Below, piece by piece: positions 43,733-54,610 of a DNA stretch of 64,000 nucleotides. Source of the stretch: Nostoc commune NIES-4072 (lineage in GTDB: Bacteria; Cyanobacteriota; Cyanobacteriia; Cyanobacteriales; Nostocaceae); assembly GCF_003113895.1 (NCBI RefSeq), contig NZ_BDUD01000001.1, positions 5,700,516 through 5,764,515 on the forward strand, written 5' to 3'. The notes under the pieces are model-generated. The model saw only the letters and a list, made by a program, of their open reading frames with translations. It did no database searches and was not told where the DNA came from. The translations under genes and the position numbers were made by a program. Position 1 is the first letter of the stretch. Each line of letters begins with the position of its first letter.

Positions 43733-45493
43733 ATGTTTGATTTAAAGCCGATCGCTTATAGGAATGTTAATCAACTTTGGGCTTATATTTTAACAGAGAC
43801 GTTAAAGCGGTTGGGATTGACTTGTGCTATCATTTGTCCGGGATCGCGCTCTACACCCTTAGCGATCGCCTTTGCTCAACAAGCACCTGAAATTGAAGCG
43901 ATTTCCATTCTCGATGAACGTTCCGCCGCCTTTTTCGCCTTGGGACAAGCTAAAGCAACCGGACTACCTGTTGTATTAGTTTGCACCTCTGGTACAGCAG
44001 GAGCAAATTTTTATTCAGCAGTCATTGAAGCCTCATATAGTCGCGTCCCACTGTTGCTATTAACCACCGATAGACCGCCAGAATTGCGAGATTGTCACTC
44101 TGGGCAAACTGTAGATCAATTGAGATTATATGGAAACTACCCAAATTGGCAAACAGAGTTAGCCTTACCCTCTGCTGATATGGGAATGCTAGCTTATCTG
44201 CGACAAACAATAATTCATAGCTGGGAAAGGGCGCAAACTCCTACAAAGGGGCCAGTACATTTGAATATTCCCTTTCGTGATCCTTTAGCGCCTCTTCCTG
44301 ATGGAACCGACTTGAGTTATTTGCAATCACAGTTTCACGCAGAAGACTTTTTTGCAGGAATAGCAAACACCACCCCATTCCCTACTCCCCACTCCCTACT
44401 CCCCATTCCCCAACAATGGAAAGAATGCGATCGCGGCATTATTATCGCAGGCGTTGCCCAACTGTCGCAACCACAGGAATATTGTAGAGCGATCGCGCAA
44501 CTTTCCCAAACTCTCAAATGGCCTGTGCTAGCTGAGGGACTCTCCCCAGTCAGAAATTATGCCGAACTCAATCCTTATTTGATTTCCACTTATGATCTGA
44601 TTTTGCGAAATCAGCAACTAGCAAAGCAGTTAGCGCCCGAAATGGTGATTCAAGTGGGAGAAATGCCTACAAGTAAAGAACTGCGTAGCTGGATAGATGC
44701 AACCCAACCGCGACGTTGGGTAATTGATCCTAGTGACCAAAACCTTGACCCTTTGCACGGGAGGACGACGCATTTACGGATATCTGTAGAAGAGATAAAA
44801 GTAGAGGAGGGAAATTTATCTTTATCCTCAGACTATGGAAAGCAATGGTGTGATTTGGAAACGAAAGTCAGGTTAGTGGTTGACCAGACAATGGGGAAAA
44901 TAGATGAAATAATTGAGAGTAAAGCAGCTTGGTTAATTTCTCAGATTTTACCGCCAGGAACGCCTCTGTTTATTGCCAATAGTATGCCTGTGCGGGATGT
45001 GGAGTATTTCTGGAAACCGAATAATTTAGGAGTGCGATCGCACTTTAACCGGGGTGCAAATGGCATTGATGGCACATTATCCACAGCTTTAGGAATTGCC
45101 CATCGCCAACAAAGTAGTGTGATGTTAACGGGAGATTTAGCACTGTTGCATGACACAAATGGTTTTTTAATCCGCAATAAGTTTGTCGGACATTTGACAA
45201 TTGTGTTAATCAATAACAATGGCGGTGGGATTTTTGAAATGTTACCCATTGCCAAGTTTGACCCGCCATTTGAAGAGTTTTTTGGCACTCCCCAGGATAT
45301 TGATTTTGCTCAGTTGTGCGCTACTTATAATGTGGAGCATGAATTGATTACTTCTTGGCAGCAATTGCATGAAACATTAAACCCACTTCCAAATACAGAA
45401 ATTCGGGTTTTGGAGTTGCAGACAAATCGCAAAGCCGATGCCAAGTGGCGACAAGATAATTTACGGAAATTTGCCGCAGATATTGTAATTTAA
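43733..45493 (+). CDS. menD: 2-succinyl-5-enolpyruvyl-6-hydroxy-3-cyclohexene-1-carboxylate synthase
   Basis: 586 residues of a ThDP enzyme: CPGSRSTPLAIAFAQ (about 36-50), LDERSAAFFALGQAKATG (catalytic Glu), TSGTAGANFYSAVIEASYSRVPLLLLTTDRPPELRD, C-terminal cofactor site LTGDLALLHDTNGFL and INNNGGGIFEMLP. In cyanobacteria MenD makes the phylloquinone precursor used in photosystem I. Residues about 211-228 (TTPFPTPHSLLPIPQ) are encoded by CCCCATTCCCTACTCCCCAC-type repeat DNA lying between two domains; the frame is kept. Confidence 0.96.
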   Translation: MFDLKPIAYRNVNQLWAYILTETLKRLGLTCAIICPGSRSTPLAIAFAQQAPEIEAISILDERSAAFFALGQAKATGLPVVLVCTSGTAGANFYSAVIEASYSRVPLLLLTTDRPPELRDCHSGQTVDQLRLYGNYPNWQTELALPSADMGMLAYLRQTIIHSWERAQTPTKGPVHLNIPFRDPLAPLPDGTDLSYLQSQFHAEDFFAGIANTTPFPTPHSLLPIPQQWKECDRGIIIAGVAQLSQPQEYCRAIAQLSQTLKWPVLAEGLSPVRNYAELNPYLISTYDLILRNQQLAKQLAPEMVIQVGEMPTSKELRSWIDATQPRRWVIDPSDQNLDPLHGRTTHLRISVEEIKVEEGNLSLSSDYGKQWCDLETKVRLVVDQTMGKIDEIIESKAAWLISQILPPGTPLFIANSMPVRDVEYFWKPNNLGVRSHFNRGANGIDGTLSTALGIAHRQQSSVMLTGDLALLHDTNGFLIRNKFVGHLTIVLINNNGGGIFEMLPIAKFDPPFEEFFGTPQDIDFAQLCATYNVEHELITSWQQLHETLNPLPNTEIRVLELQTNRKADAKWRQDNLRKFAADIVI

Positions 45494-45531
45494 CTCTGCC
45501 GTTAGATATTACTAAATAGTGAGATGCAAGG

Positions 45532-45644
45532 CAATACTTGTCGGGTTTTGGGGAAAAGGGGAAAGAAAAAACCTTTAACCTAAACCCAGTAACCTTTTCC
45601 CTAAACCCAATGCCGAGTTAAAAATTCTTAACCGAGCAGTATTG
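45532..45644 (+). mobile_element. CAATACT-family MITE-like element, copy 1 (113 bp)
   Basis: Ends CAATACTTGTCGG and CCGAGCAGTATTG are inverted repeats with two mismatches. The interior (GGTTTTGGGGAAAAGGGGAA, AAAAAACCTTTA, CCGAGTTAAAAAT) matches copy 2 at 57604-57709 in the other orientation. Flanked by an 11-bp direct repeat GAGATGCAAGG (45521-45531 and 45644-45654), consistent with target duplication. Confidence 0.85.
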
Positions 45645-45769
45645 AGATGCAAGGTATTAAATTTGCCAAATGTTTATGGTGTCAAAATTAAAAGTGATTT
45701 ATATAAGCGTTTCAAGTGCTGGTGACCTTGCAAAATCTAGTAGCCCCGCAAAATTAATGAAACAGACTA

Positions 45770-45891
45770 CTAGTGGTCTGTCCCATTAAATTTGAAGGGT
45801 TATAAAAGTTCGTAGTAAGGACTTTAGTCCTTGATTTGAGCGATAAATCGCTCACTACAAACCCTTCATAACTAATAGGACAGACTACTAG
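45770..45891. mobile_element. GTCTGTCC MITE-like element (122 bp)
   Basis: Left end CTAGTGGTCTGTCCCATTA and right end (inverted) CTAGTAGTCTGTCCTATTA, with similarity continuing through GAAGGGTT, give over 30 bp of imperfect terminal inverted repeat. Internal hairpins AAGGACTTTAGTCCTT and GAGCGATAAATCGCTC. Ends two bases from the stop codon of the kinase gene. Confidence 0.85.
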
Positions 45892-45892
45892 T

Positions 45893-48800
45893 TTATATAT
45901 CTGACTGTTGCATTGGTATCTCAATCACAAACTCAGTCCCCTCTCCTAATGTGGAATCACAGGTTAAACTACCCTTGTGTTTGTCCACAATAATCTGATA
46001 GCTAATCGACAACCCCAATCCTGTGCCACTTCCTACTGGCTTGGTAGTAAAAAATGGGTCAAAGATTTTTTGCTGCACTACTTTTGTCATGCCAGAACCG
46101 TTATCAGCAATCCGAATAATCACCGTATTAGAATCTGTTAGTTCGGTAAATATGTAAATTTGTCCTATCCTATGAGAAGCCAATGATGCGTCTATGTCTT
46201 TTATTATTTGCTCTTTGTTATTTACTAATGATGGATGAGCAATAACAAATGAATCTTCTAAAGCATCAATCGCATTACTTAGGATATTCATAAACACCTG
46301 ATTTAGTTGACCAGGATAACAAATAACTTCCGGTAAGTTTCCGTATTCTTTGATAACTTCAATTTCAGGAAAACCGCTTTTTTCTTTAAGGCGGTGTTGT
46401 AAAATCATTAAGGTATTGTTTATTCCCTCATGAACATCTACAGGCTTCATCTCAGATTCATCTAAGCGAGAAAAGTTGCGTAAGCCCAAAACAATATTCC
46501 GGATACGCGAACTTCCCACTTTCATGGAATCTAAAATCTTTGGCAAGTCTTCTGTTAAGAAATCTATGTCAATTTCCTCAGCTTTATCCTCAACTAAAGG
46601 CGAAGGATGGGGATATTCCTGCTGATAAATAGCGACTAAATCTAGCAAGTCTTGAACATAATCGCTAGTATGACTAATATTGCCATGAATAAAGTTAATA
46701 GGGTTATTGATTTCATGAGCAATTCCTGCGACCATTTCTCCCAAAGAAGACATTTTTTCACTTTGAATCAATTGGATTTGAGTACGTTGTAATTCCTGTA
46801 GAGTTTCTTGTAAACAGTGATTTTTGTCGTTGAGTTCCTGCGTTCTTTCTTGGACTTTCTTTTCTAAAGTATGGTTGTAGTCTTCCAAGCTTTCTTTAGT
46901 TTGTGCCAAATTTTTGTAGAGGATAGCATTCTCTAGAGATATTGCTGCTTGAGTAGTGAGGAGTTTGAGAACTTCTACGCGATCGCGTGTAAATGCTCCT
47001 GTCGTCAGATGATTTTCTAGATAAAGAATCCCAATCAACTTACCTTGATTTAGAAGAGGTATAGACAACAAACTTTTAGGTTCTTCAGTAAGAATGTAGC
47101 TATCACCTGCTAAGAAAGAAACAGTATTTGCATCATCAATAACCAAGATTTCTCTGGAGCGTTTAACGTAGTTAATCAAAGTAATAGGAACATCGTAGCT
47201 TAACTCAAGGCAAGTTGAAGGAAACTCAGTGTAGGTACGATCAAAATGCGAATTTGAACACACCACTGTGACAGTTAATGCTAAGTTCTCACCTTCACTC
47301 AAAATTAAAGCGCATTTAGAGGCTCCTGCATTCTCCATAACAACTTCCATTAAAGTAGAAAGTAGTCGCTCAAGCTCGATTTCCCCAGAAAGGGCTTGAG
47401 ATGCTTTAATAAATGCGGCTAAATCCAGAGAGTCAGAAATACTTCTTTTCGAGCCAATAACAGTTTGTTGATCGCTTAAGGTAGCTAAAGATGATATAGA
47501 TATGTTATTTACAGAAGTGGTTTCATCACTGGGATGGATACTCACTTTTTCTTGCTGGAGTATAGGAGTAAGTAATTGGGGATAACGTTTTGTTAAATCA
47601 TTAACTTTGGCTAACGCTCCCCAATGAATGTAACCATAGTAGGCATCAGTTAGGTAGGTTTGGGCAATCTTATTTTTGCCCCGTTCTAGATAAAATTTAG
47701 CGGCAAGTTCGTTGGCAAGAGCTTCTTCGTTGATATATTCATATTCTTTAGCAAAGGCGATCGCGCGATCGTAATTATCCATTGCCTCTATATATTGATT
47801 CAGAACTCGATGCCGCTCTGCCTCAACTAAATAAAACTTATGCAAATAATTCATTGGGGCATGATTTGCCCAGTGCTGCATCTTTTCTTGATTGACAGCA
47901 ACCTTATTTAAGATTTGTTCTTGTTCAGATTTCTCAACATCAGAATAAACTGCCAGTCTAGCTAGTGAGTCATAAAAATGGAATATAGGAAAAACGAACT
48001 GTCCTATCCCACCATGCAAATAATTTTCTGCCAAGCGAGCATTTTCAACCGCTTGAGAGTATTTATGAAATAGGCAACAGAGATGCAGTTTAGTTGAATA
48101 CAAATATAACAGTCCCATGCCATCGTTTGCTTCAAGGTGAGTCGCCAACATTTTCTCTTCATCGTAGGCTTCACCAATTAAAAGATGCGGATTTTCCGCA
48201 GTACCTATCAAGTTCAAGACACTCTGCCGATAAATCGCGCTCCAGTTAAATACTGTTTCTTGCTTAATTTGACCGATTGCACTGTTGTAAATTGCCATCT
48301 CCTGTTCCAGTCCGGTCAGTTCTCTACCAACAAAATATGAACAGTAGCAATAAACATTAAGAGCATAGGCTGCATATTCTAAATCTCCCGTTTCTAGTCC
48401 AGCAGAATATGCTTCCAGCAAAGGTTTTAAGTTTTCCTTAGCATGTTCCTTCCAATGCCGGATAGCAGCATTAAATACCTCTATAACCTTAGCTTTGACT
48501 TCTTTAGCATTAAAACGAGTTAACAAACTTGCAGCCAGTTTCCCAAATTGATAGCCCAACTCAATATTTCCTACTACCCCGCAGAGTATTACCCCATAAG
48601 CTACATAAGCATAGGCTGACAAGGAAGTGTTACCGTATTTAAGCGATAAATTAATCTGTTTAAAAGCAAACAAGGGATAAATTACAGGAAAAACTTGATA
48701 GGCATGACCAAGGGCACTCGATATAATACGCATAGATGCTAAAGCTTGCTCTTTTGTCATCTCAGGCAGGTCAATTAAATCCTCAATACGCTTGCCGTTA

Positions 48801-51610
48801 AGATTTGATGTTAACTCTGCCATCGCAAGCTGAATATCTGATTGGCTTGGATGCTCAGGAAACTCCACTCCCAAAAGTTTCAAAAAGGTTAGAGCAGTAT
48901 TCACAGCTTTCAGCGCTTGGTTCTGTGCCCCATAAGCCTGAATTTTGACTTCATAAACTTTTACTTTTTCTAGCAGTGGTTTGCGTACTAACACTACCTC
49001 TGCCAATTCTTCCATCTGTTCAAAGTTGCCAGCTAGGTATGCTGCCTCTGTCGCAGTTTCATATAAAGCTAGGGTGAGATGATGTTTCGTCTCCCAACTA
49101 TCATCTGCCAGCAGTTTGATGCCAGTAGTTAAATACTTAACGGCCGCGGGATAAGCTGTTGATGCTAAAGCTTTACGTCCAGCAATTAGATTCATCTGGG
49201 CCAGCTCATCTCGTTTAGCTTGAGGAGAGATAAATTCTACTGCTATATTAAACTGATTGACAAGCTCAAAAATCTTTTCTTCTTGTTCTGCAACTGGAAT
49301 ATTATTCAATAATAGTAGCCCAATTTTTAAGTGAATTGGCTTTTTTTGTTCTTCGGGAATTAAAGAATAGGCGGCTTGCTGCACTCTATCGTGTACGAAT
49401 TTATATTTAGGTAGCTGTAAATTAGAAATTGAAAATTGTGTAGATTCTATCCCATCAACAATAAAATCTTGATTAATATTATCTCTTGTAAAGATATTAT
49501 AATTTTCAGTCTGTGGTAAAACTAGCCCATCAATTAATGCTTGCCACAAGTCTGATGCTGTATCTACTATAGATTTTTCATTGGCGATCGCCAAAGTTTT
49601 TAAGTCAAATTCATTACCAATACAGGCAGCCATTTTCAAAACTTTTTGGGTAAGTATTGGCAATTTTTCGATTTGCAGGGTGATAAATTTTACGACATCA
49701 TCTGTGAGAGCTAATTCTTTGACTTGGGAAATATCATACTGCCAATGACCAAGCTCCAAGTTGAATGCAATTAGCCCATCATCATGTAAAGACTTGAGGA
49801 ATTGGACGCAAAAGAATGGGTTGCCCTTAGTGTTGGCAAATACCATCTGAGTCAGAGGAAGTGCAACTCCTTCAGGGCAATGCAGAGTATCAGCAATTAG
49901 ATGATTTAAATCACCCTGATTTAAGGGTGCAAGGGTGATCGTATTAATAGTTGCTCCTGCTTTTTGAATCTCTTTTAGTGTCAAAGAAAGCGGATGTACC
50001 TTGGAAACTTCATTATCTCGAAAAGAACCAACTAACAGTAAACCTCCTTTATTTTCATACATCTGTTCTGTCTCTTCTGAAGCAGAAGACAACTTGCTTT
50101 CACACATTAATAACTGAATTAATTTTAAAGATGCCGTATCTGCCCACTGCAAGTCATCAAGAAATAAAACTAGGGGATGTTCTTTCGTTGTAAATATTTG
50201 GATGAATTTTTGAAATAATAAATTGAACCGATTCTGGGCAGCACTGCCAGAGAGTTCTGTAACCGGAGGTTGCTTACCAATAATCTGTTCTAGTTCAGGA
50301 AGTACATCAATAATAACCTGAGTTTGTGTACCCAATTTTAAGAGAATTTTGGCTTTCCATTGTTGAATTTGGGCATCATTTTGCGAGAGCAGTTGCCCAA
50401 TTAAGTCCCGAAAAGCTTGCACCAATCCTGACAAAGGAATGTCACGTTGAAACTGGTCAAATTTCCCTTTGATGAAGTAACTACGCTGACGCACAATAGG
50501 TTTGTGGATTTCATTGACTACAGCAGTTTTGCCAATGCCAGAGAAACCCTCGACTAATATCATTTCTGTTGTCCCCTCTGTCACACGCTTAAAAGCAGCG
50601 AGTAGGGTTTCAACTTCACTTTGGCGACCATAGAGTTTTTCAGAGATTACAAAACGGTCTGAGATGTCTCTTGCGCCTAATTCAAAGGGTGCAATATTTC
50701 CTCTTTCTTGCCATTGGTTTTGGCACACTTGTAAGTCATGCTTTAACCCCAAAGCACTCTGATAGCGGTCTTCGGCATTTTTTGCCATCAGCTTGCTGAT
50801 AATGTCAGACAAAATTGGTGGAATATTAAAGTTAATCCGACTGGCTTTTAGCGGTTGTTTAGCAATGTGAGAGTAAATTAACTCCATCGGATCTTTTGTG
50901 ATGAAGGGTAACTGTCCGGTGAGGAGTTGAAAGAAGGTGACACCGAGGGAATAAAAATCAGTGCGATAGTCAATACCTCGGTTCATCCTTCCGGTTTGTT
51001 CTGGAGAAATGTAAGCTAGGGTGCCTTCTAATACGTTGGGATTCGTGAGAAATTGAATTTCTCTTGGTAGGAGAGTGGCAATACTAAAATCGATGAGTTT
51101 TATTTCAGTTGTGGTAGGGTTTATCAGGATGTTGGCAGGCTTGATGTCTTTATGAATAATCCGTAGGCGTAACTCGCCTTCTCTACGAGAGGCTCCGCGA
51201 AAGGTCTCGCAGTGCAGTCCTTCAAGAATAGAAGCAATTTTAATAGCAATGGGGAAAAACTCATTGAGGGAAAGCCAGTTTTCCTTATTCTCCTTGTTCT
51301 CCACTCGCCAGTCTTGCAGGGAAATACCACCAAAATCTTCCATCACTAAGATGTAGCTGTTACGGTAGTTTTCTAAGCTATAGGTTTTGATTATGCCAGG
51401 AAGATCGAGGTTTTTGGTGATGATATATTGATTGCGGAACTGGGCGATTTCGCCGAACGTAGGATATTCATTCCGCATCAATTTGAGAACAACTGGTTTT
51501 TGATCTTGTTCTCTAATGCCACGATAAACTAGCGTTTTACTACCTGAGTAGATTTGCTCGGTGATGCGATAGCCAGGAAATACAGAGAATGTATCTAATA
51601 ATACTGACAT
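45893..51610 (-). CDS. giant Ser/Thr kinase - AAA - GAF - histidine kinase signalling protein
   Basis: 1905 residues. Eukaryotic-type kinase about 12-290 (VVLKLM lysine, [10 protein letters not shown] catalytic loop, DFS in place of [16 protein letters not shown]). AAA/ORC-like ATPase from about 345 ([13 protein letters not shown]alker [17 protein letters not shown]alker B). A long helical, TPR-like middle to about 1380, a GAF domain about 1450-1600, a coiled coil, then a histidine kinase with [17 protein letters not shown] and an ATPase ending [20 protein letters not shown]. This architecture is the cyanobacterial HstK/PknK-like class. Unusual: a 17-residue repeat-encoded insert at about 134-150, just before HKD. 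Confidence 0.92.
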   Translation of the reverse strand: MSVLLDTFSVFPGYRITEQIYSGSKTLVYRGIREQDQKPVVLKLMRNEYPTFGEIAQFRNQYIITKNLDLPGIIKTYSLENYRNSYILVMEDFGGISLQDWRVENKENKENWLSLNEFFPIAIKIASILEGLHCETFRGASRREGELRLRIIHKDIKPANILINPTTTEIKLIDFSIATLLPREIQFLTNPNVLEGTLAYISPEQTGRMNRGIDYRTDFYSLGVTFFQLLTGQLPFITKDPMELIYSHIAKQPLKASRINFNIPPILSDIISKLMAKNAEDRYQSALGLKHDLQVCQNQWQERGNIAPFELGARDISDRFVISEKLYGRQSEVETLLAAFKRVTEGTTEMILVEGFSGIGKTAVVNEIHKPIVRQRSYFIKGKFDQFQRDIPLSGLVQAFRDLIGQLLSQNDAQIQQWKAKILLKLGTQTQVIIDVLPELEQIIGKQPPVTELSGSAAQNRFNLLFQKFIQIFTTKEHPLVLFLDDLQWADTASLKLIQLLMCESKLSSASEETEQMYENKGGLLLVGSFRDNEVSKVHPLSLTLKEIQKAGATINTITLAPLNQGDLNHLIADTLHCPEGVALPLTQMVFANTKGNPFFCVQFLKSLHDDGLIAFNLELGHWQYDISQVKELALTDDVVKFITLQIEKLPILTQKVLKMAACIGNEFDLKTLAIANEKSIVDTASDLWQALIDGLVLPQTENYNIFTRDNINQDFIVDGIESTQFSISNLQLPKYKFVHDRVQQAAYSLIPEEQKKPIHLKIGLLLLNNIPVAEQEEKIFELVNQFNIAVEFISPQAKRDELAQMNLIAGRKALASTAYPAAVKYLTTGIKLLADDSWETKHHLTLALYETATEAAYLAGNFEQMEELAEVVLVRKPLLEKVKVYEVKIQAYGAQNQALKAVNTALTFLKLLGVEFPEHPSQSDIQLAMAELTSNLNGKRIEDLIDLPEMTKEQALASMRIISSALGHAYQVFPVIYPLFAFKQINLSLKYGNTSLSAYAYVAYGVILCGVVGNIELGYQFGKLAASLLTRFNAKEVKAKVIEVFNAAIRHWKEHAKENLKPLLEAYSAGLETGDLEYAAYALNVYCYCSYFVGRELTGLEQEMAIYNSAIGQIKQETVFNWSAIYRQSVLNLIGTAENPHLLIGEAYDEEKMLATHLEANDGMGLLYLYSTKLHLCCLFHKYSQAVENARLAENYLHGGIGQFVFPIFHFYDSLARLAVYSDVEKSEQEQILNKVAVNQEKMQHWANHAPMNYLHKFYLVEAERHRVLNQYIEAMDNYDRAIAFAKEYEYINEEALANELAAKFYLERGKNKIAQTYLTDAYYGYIHWGALAKVNDLTKRYPQLLTPILQQEKVSIHPSDETTSVNNISISSLATLSDQQTVIGSKRSISDSLDLAAFIKASQALSGEIELERLLSTLMEVVMENAGASKCALILSEGENLALTVTVVCSNSHFDRTYTEFPSTCLELSYDVPITLINYVKRSREILVIDDANTVSFLAGDSYILTEEPKSLLSIPLLNQGKLIGILYLENHLTTGAFTRDRVEVLKLLTTQAAISLENAILYKNLAQTKESLEDYNHTLEKKVQERTQELNDKNHCLQETLQELQRTQIQLIQSEKMSSLGEMVAGIAHEINNPINFIHGNISHTSDYVQDLLDLVAIYQQEYPHPSPLVEDKAEEIDIDFLTEDLPKILDSMKVGSSRIRNIVLGLRNFSRLDESEMKPVDVHEGINNTLMILQHRLKEKSGFPEIEVIKEYGNLPEVICYPGQLNQVFMNILSNAIDALEDSFVIAHPSLVNNKEQIIKDIDASLASHRIGQIYIFTELTDSNTVIIRIADNGSGMTKVVQQKIFDPFFTTKPVGSGTGLGLSISYQIIVDKHKGSLTCDSTLGEGTEFVIEIPMQQSDI

Positions 51611-52203
51611 TACGGGGTATGCTCATAATTCTTGTTTATATGGCTTAGTATTCCCCTGCGAAGGCTATGTTTATCATGAAATAGGAATTTTATATGCTTA
51701 AATTTTATTGAGACATATCCTTTTTTAGTAAATATTCTATATAGCAATGTTTTCTATAGCATGGTCTATTTATGTAGTTTACCGCCGTAGACATCGCAGG
51801 ATAATTCAGAAAAGCCTGAAACAACCTCAAGATAGTTAATTTATATAATTTACATAACGATGCATTTTTACAGTATGTAAGTCCTACAAATAAGAAAAAA
51901 GCCTGCCGTTCTCCTTAGATTAAGAGCAAAATACGGCAGGTTTTGTGGGTATTGGGCTGCTTTTCTAGACTGTCAACCTCTTCTTTTGCCAAGAAGCTGT
52001 TCGCGTTCGGGGAATTCAAAATTCAAAATTTATAGAAGTGCAGATAATTGCTAGTTATGTTTTCCTGCTTTTGAATTTTGTTTTCAATGATGATTTGTCA
52101 ACATAAGTATTCTTGAACTAACTATTTTTACCCGCTTTTAATCGGACACCCGTTATTATAAACGGGGTATTTTTAGCTGCGATAATAATAATGAGTACAA
52201 ATA
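51611..52203. other. intergenic region with terminator-like hairpins
   Basis: 593 bp. It includes a TACCGCCGTAGACATCGCAG repeat fragment (about 51780), the hairpin at 51887-51940, a TTCAAAATTCAAAATT stretch (about 52013-52028) and CCCGTT/AACGGG (52149-52166). No gene recognised; the promoter of the kinase gene should be near 51620-51750. Confidence 0.5.
51887..51940 (-). terminator. intrinsic terminator, reverse strand
   Basis: CCTGCCGT (51940-51933) pairs with ACGGCAGG (51909-51902) and is followed on the reverse strand by CTTTTTTCTTATTTG. It could end transcription of the response regulator at 52204 before the kinase gene. Confidence 0.6.
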
Positions 52204-52881
52204 CTACTTTATTTTTTGTTTAATAAAAGTCACAACCTGAGTAAGCTGTTTCTTCAAGCCATCGATTTCAGCTTGCATTTTGACAATTTTCTCATTCAAT
52301 GCACTAATTTCTGCGTCGGAGGCTCCTCCAGCAGTAGGGGTTGCGCTCGCAGTTACAGCACTAGGAGTTGCGTTGCTTACCGCCGTAGGCATCGCAGTAT
52401 TTGCGACGCTAGGGGCTGCTACTGTAGCAGTGGTTACACCAGAAGTCGTAACTGTGCCATTTTTGACAGTAGCTGCTCCTACTGGCACTAGTTCTGGGCG
52501 TGGCTGTTTCGCCTTGGTCATAGCTAACTTAATTGCGTTAATTAGTTGCTTCTGATCAAAAGGCTTACCCAGAAATTCAAAGTATTCAAAGGGTTCTGTG
52601 ATTTTTTCAGTCACCTCTTCCTTGCGACCAGACATGATCACCAAAGGAATTTTCCTTAATTCCGGATCGGCTTGAACTTTCTGGAAAACCTCCCAGCCAC
52701 TCATTTTAGGCAACAGGAAATCCAGCATAATCAGGCTGAGTTTTTCCTGAAGAATAAAATTTAGTCCTTCCAAACCATCTTTTGCTTCCAGTACCTCAAA
52801 ATTGCCCGGAGGCAACATTTCTCGTACTTTTACCCTGACAACTGTAGTGTCATCGATAACTAAAATCTTGTTGCTTGCCAC
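52204..52881 (-). CDS. response regulator with Ala/Thr-rich linker and C-terminal coiled coil
   Basis: 225 residues from GTG 52881 (ASNKILVIDDTTVVRVKVREML). A longer frame from ATG 53049 adds 56 residues that do not look like a domain. Receiver domain about 5-120: DD pair, LIMLDFLLPKMSGWE phosphoacceptor (about 53), LVIMSG, and FLGKPFD lysine. Then about 60 residues of low-complexity Ala, Thr, Val and Pro linker and a C-terminal coiled coil SALNEKIVKMQAEIDGLKKQLTQVV. No DNA-binding output, so probably a protein-interaction regulator. Part of the linker DNA is the CGATGCCTACGGCGGTAAGC repeat. Confidence 0.8.
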   Translation of the reverse strand: MASNKILVIDDTTVVRVKVREMLPPGNFEVLEAKDGLEGLNFILQEKLSLIMLDFLLPKMSGWEVFQKVQADPELRKIPLVIMSGRKEEVTEKITEPFEYFEFLGKPFDQKQLINAIKLAMTKAKQPRPELVPVGAATVKNGTVTTSGVTTATVAAPSVANTAMPTAVSNATPSAVTASATPTAGGASDAEISALNEKIVKMQAEIDGLKKQLTQVVTFIKQKIK

Positions 52882-53319
52882 GACTGTTTGCTCTAACAGA
52901 AACTTTAAGTGTAAATAGCGGCTTTGCCGATTGTCATTGAGAATTCCCCCACTATATACAAAATTTTTAGCAATTGGGGGATAGTATATTTCGGTATAAA
53001 TGACATTGCTAGAGGTGTTTTGCAAAACTTTTGCTTGTGCTATTTTCAATTTGTGTGATGGTGATATTTAAGGCTTTAGCTCTGTTATGGGGTATAAGGG
53101 ACATACTGTACTGGGACATAGGGACTTGATGAAGAGCATCCCCGTCTCTATTTTTATCTATCATTTGTTAATTAACAGACCATTACTCTATATCCGTATT
53201 TTGCTTAGATGTCTATAGGACTCGTATTTGATTTTTACAAAAAATCAGTACACCCCGAAAAGGCTTCTTCCCAATTCCCTAGCTAGACAAATAATTTCAA
53301 AATCAAAACGGACTACTAT

Positions 53320-54240
53320 ATGATTTCGTCACAACGAGCCGAACTAAAGTCTGAAATTACGGCAATGCCTAGCTGGTTACGTCGTCCTATTGGCAAAGCC
53401 AGTGAAATCTCTACCGTACAACGCATTATTAAGCAGCGTCAAATTCACACGATTTGCGAAGAAGGGCGCTGTCCCAACCGGGGGGAGTGTTATGCCCAAA
53501 AAACTGCAACTTTCTTACTAATGGGGCCTACTTGCACACGGTCTTGTGCTTTTTGTCAAGTAGATAAAGGTCATGCACCGATGCCTCTTGATTTAGAGGA
53601 ACCCCAAAAGGTAGCCCAGGCGGTGCAGCTTTTGGGATTACGTTATGTAGTGCTGACTTCTGTAGCCCGTGATGACTTGCCCGATCAGGGCGCAGGGCAC
53701 TTTGTAGAGACGATCGCGACTATCCGCCAATTAAACCCAGAAACTCAAATTGAAGTGCTGACCCCTGATTTTTGGGGTGGTGCTGGTGTTGGGGAATCAG
53801 GTCAACGCCAGCGAATAGCGATGATTGTAAAAGCCAAACCAGCTTGTTTCAATCACAATATCGAGACAGTAAAACGGTTAACTGGGCCAGTGCGCCGGGG
53901 AGCCAAATACGATCGCTCCCTTTCGGTACTAGCTATGGTTAAAGAAATCGATTCGACAATTCCCACCAAATCAGGTTTGATGCTGGGACACGGAGAAACA
54001 CTTGATGAAGTCGTTGAAGCAATGGCTGATCTAAGGGCTGTCGGGTGCGATCGCTTGACTATCGGGCAGTATATGCGTCCAACTCTTGAACATCTGCCAG
54101 TCCAAAAATATTGGACTCCAGAGGAATTCGATCAACTAGGCAGATTAGCATGGGAAATGGGATTCAACCATGTTCGTTCTGGGCCTCTGGTTCGCAGTTC
54201 CTATCATGCTGGAGAGGAGGGAGTGGGGAGTGGGGAGTAG
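53320..54240 (+). CDS. lipA: lipoyl synthase
   Basis: 306 residues. Auxiliary cluster motif [12 protein letters not shown] (about 46-57) and radical-SAM motif CTRSCAFC (about 72-79), then [31 protein letters not shown] and [13 protein letters not shown]; the terminal region has [13 protein letters not shown]. It inserts two sulfurs into octanoyl groups to make lipoate. The last ten codons (GEEGVGSGE) are read from GGGGAGT-type repeats, so the tail is a repeat-derived extension. Confidence 0.95.
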   Translation: MISSQRAELKSEITAMPSWLRRPIGKASEISTVQRIIKQRQIHTICEEGRCPNRGECYAQKTATFLLMGPTCTRSCAFCQVDKGHAPMPLDLEEPQKVAQAVQLLGLRYVVLTSVARDDLPDQGAGHFVETIATIRQLNPETQIEVLTPDFWGGAGVGESGQRQRIAMIVKAKPACFNHNIETVKRLTGPVRRGAKYDRSLSVLAMVKEIDSTIPTKSGLMLGHGETLDEVVEAMADLRAVGCDRLTIGQYMRPTLEHLPVQKYWTPEEFDQLGRLAWEMGFNHVRSGPLVRSSYHAGEEGVGSGE

Positions 54241-54350
54241 GGAGTTGGGGATGAGGGAGCAGGGGAGGCAGGGGGAGCAGGGGGAGCAGGGGAAGACCAT
54301 GCCCCCTAATGCCCCCAGTACCTAGTCCCCATTCCCCATTCCCTATTCCC
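54211..54350. repeat. short tandem repeats (GGGGAGT / GGGGAGCA / CCCCATT)
   Basis: GGAGTGGGGAGTGGGGAGTAG, AGGGGGAGCAGGGGGAGCAG, and CCCCATTCCCCATTCCC-type units cover the end of lipA and the gap to psaX. Confidence 0.85.
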
Positions 54351-54448
54351 CAATTCCCAACTTCACACAAATATTCTTAAAGAATTTGAATATTTGGTAC
54401 ACCAGTTTGGTATTTCTTAAAAAGTCCTGACATTAGGAGAATCGCATT

Positions 54449-54589
54449 ATGACTGCAAAAACGACGAAGAATTTACCAGTTGCCGACAGTGGAGCTAAAC
54501 CTCCCTACGCTTTTCGCACAGGCTGGGCACTGTTCTTGTTAGCTATCAATTTTTTGGTGGCAGCATACTATTTCCACATTATTGAGTAG
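54449..54589 (+). CDS. psaX: photosystem I subunit PsaX
   Basis: 46 residues: TAKTTKNLPVADSGAKPPY, then a single transmembrane helix in AFRTGWALFLLAINFLVAAYYF ending HIIE. This agrees closely with PsaX, a peripheral one-helix PSI subunit found only in some cyanobacteria that helps hold a chlorophyll at the outer edge of the PsaB side. ATG 54449 follows TAGGAGAA. Single gene. Confidence 0.93.
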   Translation: MTAKTTKNLPVADSGAKPPYAFRTGWALFLLAINFLVAAYYFHIIE

Positions 54590-54610
54590 TTAGAAGTGGA
54601 GTGGTGCTGC

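Larger units (their letters stand above)
45494..45892. other. intergenic region filled with palindromic elements
   Basis: 399 bp between convergent menD and the giant kinase gene. It holds the CAATACT element (45532-45644), a 37-bp CTAGTAG...CTACTAG palindrome (45737-45773) and the GTCTGTCC element (45770-45891). Little unique sequence remains. Confidence 0.75.

Noticed and set aside
52882..53049. 56-residue N-terminal extension of the response regulator
   Set aside because: No domain-like sequence; the receiver domain begins right after the GTG at 52881. The longer start cannot be excluded completely.
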